Origin: Croceicoccus naphthovorans
GTDB lineage: Bacteria > Pseudomonadota > Alphaproteobacteria > Sphingomonadales > Sphingomonadaceae
Direction: 5' to 3'
NCBI RefSeq assembly: GCF_001028705.1
Contig: NZ_CP011770.1
Coordinates: 1,429,501-1,493,500, forward strand
Length of the DNA: 64,000 nt
The position numbers were made by a program, and so were the translations under genes. Each line of letters starts with the position of its first letter. Position 1 is the first letter of the stretch. The notes beneath the pieces were generated by a model. The model did no database searches. It had not been told where the DNA came from and saw only the letters and a program-made list of their open reading frames with translations. Shown piece by piece: positions 58,949 to 64,000 of the stretch.

Positions 58949-59277
58949 TCGTCGCCGCCGCCTATGCCTTCGACCCGGAGGAATTTGCCGGCGGCGAGGA
59001 TTACACCCCCACCTGCCCGCTGCGGAACGACAGTTTCGTCGGGCAACAGGCCGCCGGCGTCCGCTGGCTGCATATCCATCCCGAATATCTGCCCGACGAC
59101 TGTTTCGAGATCGTGCGGCTTGCGCGGAACTGGCGCGACGGCGTGCTGCCCGAACCGGGCGGCGTGCAGGACCAGGCCGCAATGACGGTGACCAGCATCG
59201 AGATCGTGCTGGTCGCATGGTCGAAGCTGCAGGCGGCGCGGGACAAGGAAATGCAGGCAGCGGCGAAGCACCGATAG
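58325..59277 (+). CDS. Tail assembly chaperone, -1 frameshift fusion (gpGT-like)
   Basis: At 58939-58945 the sequence reads A AAA AAC in the gpG frame, directly before the stop TGA (58946-58948). Slipping one base back places the ribosome on CTG-ATC-GTC and the new frame runs open to TAG at 59275-59277, adding ~110 residues (LIVAAAYAFDPEEFAGGEDY... ending QAAAKHR). No ATG-initiated gene covers that stretch. This is the classic slippery heptamer, position and length for the lambda-type G/GT pair. Confidence 0.88.
58939..58945 (+). other. Programmed -1 frameshift site
   Basis: Heptamer A AAA AAC in the zero frame of the tail chaperone gene, one codon before its stop. Both tRNAs can re-pair after a one-base backward slip. 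Confidence 0.85.
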
Positions 59278-59295
59278 GCACAGGAGACCAAGGCA

Positions 59296-62109
59296 ATGGC
59301 TGTCGAACGCGCGATCAACATGGCGCTGCGCGTGCTGGGCATCGGCGAGGTGGAGCGCGACTTCAAGCGCGTCGGTGCCGCGGGCGATCAGGCGTTCGGC
59401 AAAGTCGCCAAGGCGGCGAACGGCGCGGACAAGGAAGTCAGCGAGTACACCCGTCGGCTGCGCAACGCGGTGGCGGCGGCGAAGGGCGCGGTCGACCGCA
59501 GTCCGGAATTTCAGGCCCAGCGGGTCATGGATCCGGAGGGTTACCGACGGGATCGCAATCAGACCATCATGGCCGCCGTCGGCATGGAACAGAACGCCAT
59601 GCGCGAGGGCCTTGGCGAGACGGCGGCGGCGTGGGATTCGCTTTACCAGTCCAGCGACAAGGCCGGGATGTCGATGAAGTCCGCAGCCCTTCTGGGGACG
59701 GCGGCGGCGACGGCAATCGGTGCGGCGGCAAAGTTCGTGTGGGACAGTGCACAAGCCTACATGGAGCACGAGCAGGCGGTCGACAGTTTCTATGCCACGC
59801 TTTCGCTGGGCGGGAATCGTACAGATTCCGCCGCCAGCGAAATCGAGGCGATGGCGGGTCGGGTGGTCGATGCCACCAACCAGACGGAAGAGGCTGCGCT
59901 GCAAGCGGCGGCATCGCTGGCCAAGGTGCCTGACCTGACGAAGGCCGGGTTGGACGAGGCGCTGAATGTTGCCGCGCTATTGGCAGATGCCCTGGGCACC
60001 GATGTTACCGACGTTGTCGAGGACATGCGTCCGGTGCTGGAGGCGCTGGCCAAGAAGGACATGAAGGCGCTTTACGAGGCGACCGAAGATCTGAACGATC
60101 CGCTGCGCGTTGCCATCATGAACCTTGCCGAGACCGGCAAGACTGCCGAAGCGCAGAAGGTCTATCTGGACGGTCTTCGTATGGCTGCCGGGACCGGGCC
60201 GAACGGGCTGACCACGGCGGCGAACGAGCTGTCCGACAAGTGGCGCGATCTGCTGACCGCATTTGGGGAGGACAATTCCGGCCCTGCCGTTGCAATGTTG
60301 CGCACCTTGTCCGGGTGGCTGGACACCTTCACCGAAAAGACGCGCGGTGCAATCCGCTGGTGGAAAGAATGGACGCTGGAACGCGGGGTGCGGCAGGAAC
60401 AGATGGTCCTCGATTCGTGGTTCGCCAGTGATGAGCAAAGGGCAACCGCCCGTTCGAGGCAGACCCAGTTCAAGAACGGTCTGGCCCGCATGCGAGGTCA
60501 GACGGACCGGAGCGGTGGATTTCGAGATATGCGGGACGAGCCGACGTGGGCGATCAATCCCGACATCGTCGATAACACGAACGTCGCTTCGCAACTAAAG
60601 GGCCTTGAAGCCAGGTATGGCGGCTCCGCTTCGAAGGGTGGCGGCGGTGGCAGGGGGCGGTCGGGCAAGTCCGATGCGGAGCGTGAGGCCGATCGGCTGA
60701 AGCGCGAGGCGGAACAGGCACGCGAGGCGGCGGACCGGGTGATCGAATCCAACGACGACGTGATCGCCAGTTACCTGATCCGGGCGCAGGAAGCCGAGGA
60801 AAAGACCGGGCTGGAAGGCGCGGCGCTGAAGGCGGTGGAGCGCAGCCATGCCATCGAGGCAGCGGCGCGGCGTATCAACCGCGACGAGATCGAGCGCGAG
60901 GTCGCGGCGCGGCGCGCGGCGGCGCAGATGGCGGACGAGACGTTCGACGAGACGGCGGCGACGCGCGAGGCGACGGCGGCGGTGGAGGCCAAGGCCGAGC
61001 AGCTGCGCAAGCTGGCCGCGCGCGAGATCGATGCTGCTGCGGCGACGGCGGAGTTCAATCGCAAGCAGGCGGAAGCGGCGCGGATCGCCGATATGGTCAA
61101 GACGCCGCTGGAGCAGCTGACCGAAGAGATCGAGCGGGCCATCGAGGCGCTGAATGGTGGTGCGATTTCGGACGACCAGTTCAACCGTCGGATGGATCAG
61201 ATGGCCGAGTCGCTGGCCGATATCCGGTATGAGGCGGACAAGTCGGCGCATGCATGGCGCGGCTATGGCGATGACGTCGGGCGCACGCTGAGCGATCTGG
61301 CGCTGAACGGCGGCAATGCGCGCGACGTGTTGCAGGAACTGATCCGCATGCCGCTGGAGCGGTTGCTGTACCAGAATTTCGAGGTGCCGGTTGCCAACTT
61401 CATCGACGGGCTGACCGGCAACAACCGCGAGAAGAACGTGGCGTCGGCGCGGGCCGACCTGCCGATCGCCGGCGATGCGGCGGCGGGATCGCTGGCGATG
61501 GTCGGCACGTCCGGCCTGCAGGCGGCGCAGGCGCTGAATGCGGTGGCGCTGGGCGCGGGCGACGACCTGTCGCAACTGGGCGCCACCGCCATCGGCACCG
61601 GCGAATCGTTGCAATCCGTCGAGGTGGGTCTGCACGATTTCGGCAATTCGCTGCTGAGCGTCATCACCATGCTGGCCAGCGGCGGTGGCGGCGGCGGGGG
61701 CCTGAGCGGATTGCTGGGCATCGGGATCAAGGCGGTTGCCGGCAGCATCGGCGGCGGCGCGGGCGCGACCGGGGCCTATGCCGGTTACGGTGACGGCACC
61801 AACATGACCGGCGGCATCATGAACTTTGCATCGGGCACCGACAGGTTGCCGATCGAACGCCCGTTCTGGGTGGGCGAGAACGGGCGCGAGCTGATGGAGC
61901 TGACCCGGGGCGGCGGCATGCGCGTGCACAGCAACCAGCAGTCGCACCGGATGCTGGGCGAAGGCGGTGGCGGCACGACGCTGGTGCAGACCATCAACAT
62001 TCCGCAGGGCGCGGACCCACGCCGGACGGCAAGCGCGGTCAACCGCGCGACGCAGACCGGTCTGGCGCGCACGGCCCGCAAGGGACTGGCCGGGGGGATC
62101 GACCGATGA
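59296..62109 (+). CDS. Tail tape measure protein
   Basis: A 937-residue protein, the longest in the window, directly after the frameshifted chaperone pair. It begins MAVERAINMALRVLGIGEVERDFKRV, has hydrophobic helices (KSAALLGTAAATAIGAAAKFVWDSAQAYMEHEQAV), long coiled coils of Glu/Arg/Ala (KSDAEREADRLKREAEQAREAADRVIE) and a Gly-rich C-terminus. It sets tail length. AGGAG before the ATG. Its stop overlaps the next ATG. Confidence 0.92.
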   Translation: MAVERAINMALRVLGIGEVERDFKRVGAAGDQAFGKVAKAANGADKEVSEYTRRLRNAVAAAKGAVDRSPEFQAQRVMDPEGYRRDRNQTIMAAVGMEQNAMREGLGETAAAWDSLYQSSDKAGMSMKSAALLGTAAATAIGAAAKFVWDSAQAYMEHEQAVDSFYATLSLGGNRTDSAASEIEAMAGRVVDATNQTEEAALQAAASLAKVPDLTKAGLDEALNVAALLADALGTDVTDVVEDMRPVLEALAKKDMKALYEATEDLNDPLRVAIMNLAETGKTAEAQKVYLDGLRMAAGTGPNGLTTAANELSDKWRDLLTAFGEDNSGPAVAMLRTLSGWLDTFTEKTRGAIRWWKEWTLERGVRQEQMVLDSWFASDEQRATARSRQTQFKNGLARMRGQTDRSGGFRDMRDEPTWAINPDIVDNTNVASQLKGLEARYGGSASKGGGGGRGRSGKSDAEREADRLKREAEQAREAADRVIESNDDVIASYLIRAQEAEEKTGLEGAALKAVERSHAIEAAARRINRDEIEREVAARRAAAQMADETFDETAATREATAAVEAKAEQLRKLAAREIDAAAATAEFNRKQAEAARIADMVKTPLEQLTEEIERAIEALNGGAISDDQFNRRMDQMAESLADIRYEADKSAHAWRGYGDDVGRTLSDLALNGGNARDVLQELIRMPLERLLYQNFEVPVANFIDGLTGNNREKNVASARADLPIAGDAAAGSLAMVGTSGLQAAQALNAVALGAGDDLSQLGATAIGTGESLQSVEVGLHDFGNSLLSVITMLASGGGGGGGLSGLLGIGIKAVAGSIGGGAGATGAYAGYGDGTNMTGGIMNFASGTDRLPIERPFWVGENGRELMELTRGGGMRVHSNQQSHRMLGEGGGGTTLVQTINIPQGADPRRTASAVNRATQTGLARTARKGLAGGIDR

Positions 62110-62729
62110 TCGACGACGTGCGCCTGCCCGAAAACTGGTCGAAGGGGTCGAGCGGCGGTCCGGCGTTCCTGACCGATGTCGTGGCGCTGGATTCGGGCGA
62201 TGAGGACCGCGAGGAACGGTGGGAGAACCCGTTGGCGCAATACGATATCGCGCACAATGTGCGCACGCCCGCCGACATCGCATCGCTGCGCGCGTTTCAC
62301 CGGGCGCGGCGTGGGGCATCGCGCGGGTTCCTGCTGAAAGACTGGATCGAATATACCAGCGCGGCGGACGGCCAGACTGCGCCGACGGCCACCGATCAGC
62401 CGATCGGGACGGGCGACGGGGTGGAGACGGTCTTTGCCATCGTCAAGCGCTATGCCGACGTCGGCGGGCTGTACGACCATCCGATCCGCTGGCCGGTAAC
62501 CGGCACGGTGGTGGTCGCGCTGGACGGCGTGCCGCAAGTTGGCGGGTTCACGGTGCAGCGCGGTGACGGCACGGTGACTTTTGCGGTTGCCCCCGGTGCG
62601 GGTGTGGCGGTGACCTGCGGGTACGAATTCGACGTGCCGGTGCGGTTCACCGAAGACCTGCTGTCGGTCAGCTGGGACACGATCAATTCGCGCAGCGCCG
62701 GTTCGGTGCCGCTTCAGGAAGTGCGCTGA
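62106..62729 (+). CDS. DUF2460 tail-tip protein (GTA gp12-like)
   Basis: A 207-residue protein: IDDVRLPENWSKGSSGGPAFLTDVVALDSGDEDREERWENPLAQYDI and RAFHRARRGASRGFLLKDWIEYTS are the hallmark blocks of the DUF2460/TIGR02217 proteins that also occur in Rhodobacter-type gene transfer agents. A distal tail component. Overlaps the tape measure gene by four bases. Confidence 0.88.
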   Translation: MIDDVRLPENWSKGSSGGPAFLTDVVALDSGDEDREERWENPLAQYDIAHNVRTPADIASLRAFHRARRGASRGFLLKDWIEYTSAADGQTAPTATDQPIGTGDGVETVFAIVKRYADVGGLYDHPIRWPVTGTVVVALDGVPQVGGFTVQRGDGTVTFAVAPGAGVAVTCGYEFDVPVRFTEDLLSVSWDTINSRSAGSVPLQEVR

Positions 62730-63683
62730 ATGGCCCGCACGCTTGATCCCCTGCTGGACGCCGCGCTGGCGCAATCGCCGCGCAAGGGGGCCGAAATCGC
62801 GATCGTCGAATCGCGCCAAGGCAACCGGCAGCGCCTGACGACCTGGGATCGTCCTCTGTCGATCGACCTTGGGCTTGGCGACGGGACGGAAACCTGCACG
62901 CCCGGCATGATGCATTCGGCGATCACGCTGGCTGCCGGGATGGATGCCAGCCATTTCGAGATGTCCGGCCCCATCGGCGGGGCCTTTACCGAAGAGCGGG
63001 TGCTGGGCGGGTACTGGCGTTCGGCGCGGGTCTGGCTGGGCTGGACATCGCCGGGGGTGGCGGATCCGCTGCCCGTCGCCGCGCTGATGGCCGGACGGGT
63101 CGGCGAATACCGGGTCGAGGGGCGACGCTGGGTTCTGGAAGTGCGCAATGCCGCCGATGGCTTCAACCAGTCGATCGGGCGGGTGCTGTCGCCATACTGC
63201 ACGCACGATTACGGCGATGCCAAGTGCACGAAGGTGCGCACGCCCTATGCCTGCGAGGTGACTTATGTCGCCAGCTCGTTTTCTTTCGCGGTCGATATCG
63301 GCGGTGAGCATCCCGACGATTTCTTCGAGTTCGGCGATGTGACTTTCGATAGCGGCGCGCTGGCCGGACTGGAGGGTGAAGTGTTCCGGTTCACCGGCGA
63401 TACCGCGTCGGTAGAGTTGCTGGCGCCGATGCCGGTCGCGCCGCAGGTGGGTGATACGCTGACACTCTATCGCGGATGTTCGAAGTTGCGTCTTTCCGAC
63501 GATCCGACACTGCCGACCTGCCTTACCAACGAGAACGTGATCAATTTCGGTGGGCATCCGGAAGTTCCGGGCACCGAGCAATACTTCAAGATTGCATCGC
63601 CGGGAACCGGCGTGAGCCGCCGGCGGGGCACGCTGGGCGGCGACACCGGCGGGCTGACTTCGGCCCATCCGGGGGCGGCATGA
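62730..63683 (+). CDS. DUF2163 tail-tip protein (GTA gp13-like)
   Basis: A 317-residue protein of the DUF2163/BR0599 family: TLDPLLDAALAQSPRKGAEIAIV, VWLGWTSPGVADPLPVAALMAGRVGEYRVEG and, in the C-terminal BR0599 domain, SPYCTHDYGDAKCTKVRTPY, LYRGCSKLRLSDDPTLPTCLTNENVINFGGHPEVPG with conserved Cys residues. Distal tail; starts immediately after the DUF2460 gene. Confidence 0.88.
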   Translation: MARTLDPLLDAALAQSPRKGAEIAIVESRQGNRQRLTTWDRPLSIDLGLGDGTETCTPGMMHSAITLAAGMDASHFEMSGPIGGAFTEERVLGGYWRSARVWLGWTSPGVADPLPVAALMAGRVGEYRVEGRRWVLEVRNAADGFNQSIGRVLSPYCTHDYGDAKCTKVRTPYACEVTYVASSFSFAVDIGGEHPDDFFEFGDVTFDSGALAGLEGEVFRFTGDTASVELLAPMPVAPQVGDTLTLYRGCSKLRLSDDPTLPTCLTNENVINFGGHPEVPGTEQYFKIASPGTGVSRRRGTLGGDTGGLTSAHPGAA

Positions 63684-64000
63684 TCAGCGGGGCGGATATC
63701 GTGACCGCCGCGCGCGGGTGGATCGGCACGCCGTTCGCGTGGGGGCAGGCGCTGCGCGGCAAGGGTTGCGACTGCAAGGGGCTGATCGTCGGCGTGGCGC
63801 GCGAACTGGCGCTGCCCGGCGCGGACAGCATCGAGGCGCAGTTCGTCGGTTATCGCGACAGGGTCGATGCGGATCGTCTCGTCGCCGGGATGCGGCGCAA
63901 TTTTGACCCTGTGAACGTCGCGCAGGACGGCGATGTCCTGTTGCTGACCGTTTCGGGCAAGCCGCAGCATCTGGCGATCTACGCCGGTGCCGGGCGGATG
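63680..64000 (+). CDS. NlpC/P60-family tail peptidase (GTA gp14-like), truncated by the window edge
   Basis: The first 107 residues. Begins MISGADIVTAARGWIGTPFAWGQALRGKGCDCKGL; Cys32 in DCKGL is the catalytic Cys and HLAIYAG has the catalytic His. Likely digests peptidoglycan during DNA entry. Overlaps the previous gene by four bases; the C-terminus lies beyond 64,000. Confidence 0.88.
   Translation, partial: MISGADIVTAARGWIGTPFAWGQALRGKGCDCKGLIVGVARELALPGADSIEAQFVGYRDRVDADRLVAGMRRNFDPVNVAQDGDVLLLTVSGKPQHLAIYAGAGRM

Noticed and set aside
61785..63668. Long (627-codon) minus-strand frame in the tail genes
   Set aside because: Shadow of the tape measure end, DUF2460 and DUF2163 genes.
1..64000. 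CRISPR arrays, rRNA genes, insertion sequences
   Set aside because: No regular spacer-repeat array, no rRNA sequence and no transposase were seen. The only regular repeats are the short clusters listed.

Overview
The window holds about 28.5 kb of alphaproteobacterial chromosome followed by about 35 kb of a prophage that runs off the right edge. High GC, a hisB-hisH-hisA-hisF ... hisE cluster next to ybgC-tolQ-tolR-tolA-tolB-pal, an alphaproteobacterial-type SspB, a SWIB-domain protein and a DUF2312/GapR-like protein all suggest a sphingomonad, probably near Erythrobacteraceae. That placement is an inference from gene content and order.

Chromosomal part, 1-28,540. Left segment: small secreted proteins, an S41 protease lipoprotein, a pyroglutamyl peptidase, a PEBP/YbhB-like protein, SWIB, DoxX, DUF72, a two-helix ion channel, a minus-strand run of four small genes (DUF1810, DUF3008, DUF2945 and a one-helix protein), and dapD. 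A subtilisin-autotransporter gene is interrupted by an in-frame amber codon. Next come gmk and sspB; sspB has a one-base deletion in a homopolymer near its end. The core is histidine biosynthesis (hisB, hisH, hisA, hisF, later hisE), an M28 peptidase, a Kef-type antiporter, a HIT protein and the Tol-Pal envelope system. After this are a J-domain protein, an alpha/beta hydrolase, a peroxiredoxin and a 2'-5' RNA ligase-like protein. The segment ends at an elongator tRNA-Met(CAT).

Prophage, 28,573 to beyond 64,000. The last codons of a large serine recombinase are read from the reverse complement of the tRNA-Met 3' half, which marks the left junction. A leftward early operon (about 34.5 to 28.6 kb) carries an MT-A70 adenine methyltransferase, a PAPS-reductase-like ATP pyrophosphatase, a Gp37/Gp68 (DUF5131) protein, several tiny membrane proteins and the recombinase. 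The immunity region (34.56-36.5 kb) has a CI-like S24 repressor, a divergent Cro-like protein and five copies of a 15-bp palindrome, GTGCA-N5-TGCAC, arranged as left and right operators. Three genes downstream of the repressor (two small unknowns and a HIRAN protein) probably share its transcript and would be expressed in the lysogen. The rightward early arm (36.3-46.7 kb) has a CII-like regulator, a phage-borne DNA polymerase III beta clamp, a CHC2 primase-like protein, an ASCH protein, a GapR-like protein and a P4-type helicase, followed by a cluster of about 10-bp repeats that looks like a replication origin. From 46.9 kb come lambda-like packaging and head genes (Nu1/GpA terminase, gpB portal, gpC protease with nested scaffold, gpD, gpE). 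The tail module has a G/GT -1 frameshift at A AAA AAC, a tape measure protein and a tail tip (DUF2460, DUF2163, NlpC/P60) resembling that of alphaproteobacterial gene transfer agents. This is a siphovirus-like temperate phage.

The least expected observation is a small stem-loop motif scattered through the prophage early genes. There are five good copies and one degenerate copy, all in the sense strand of their transcripts. The core is conserved and the flanking stem varies in sequence while keeping its pairing. I know of no described element matching it.
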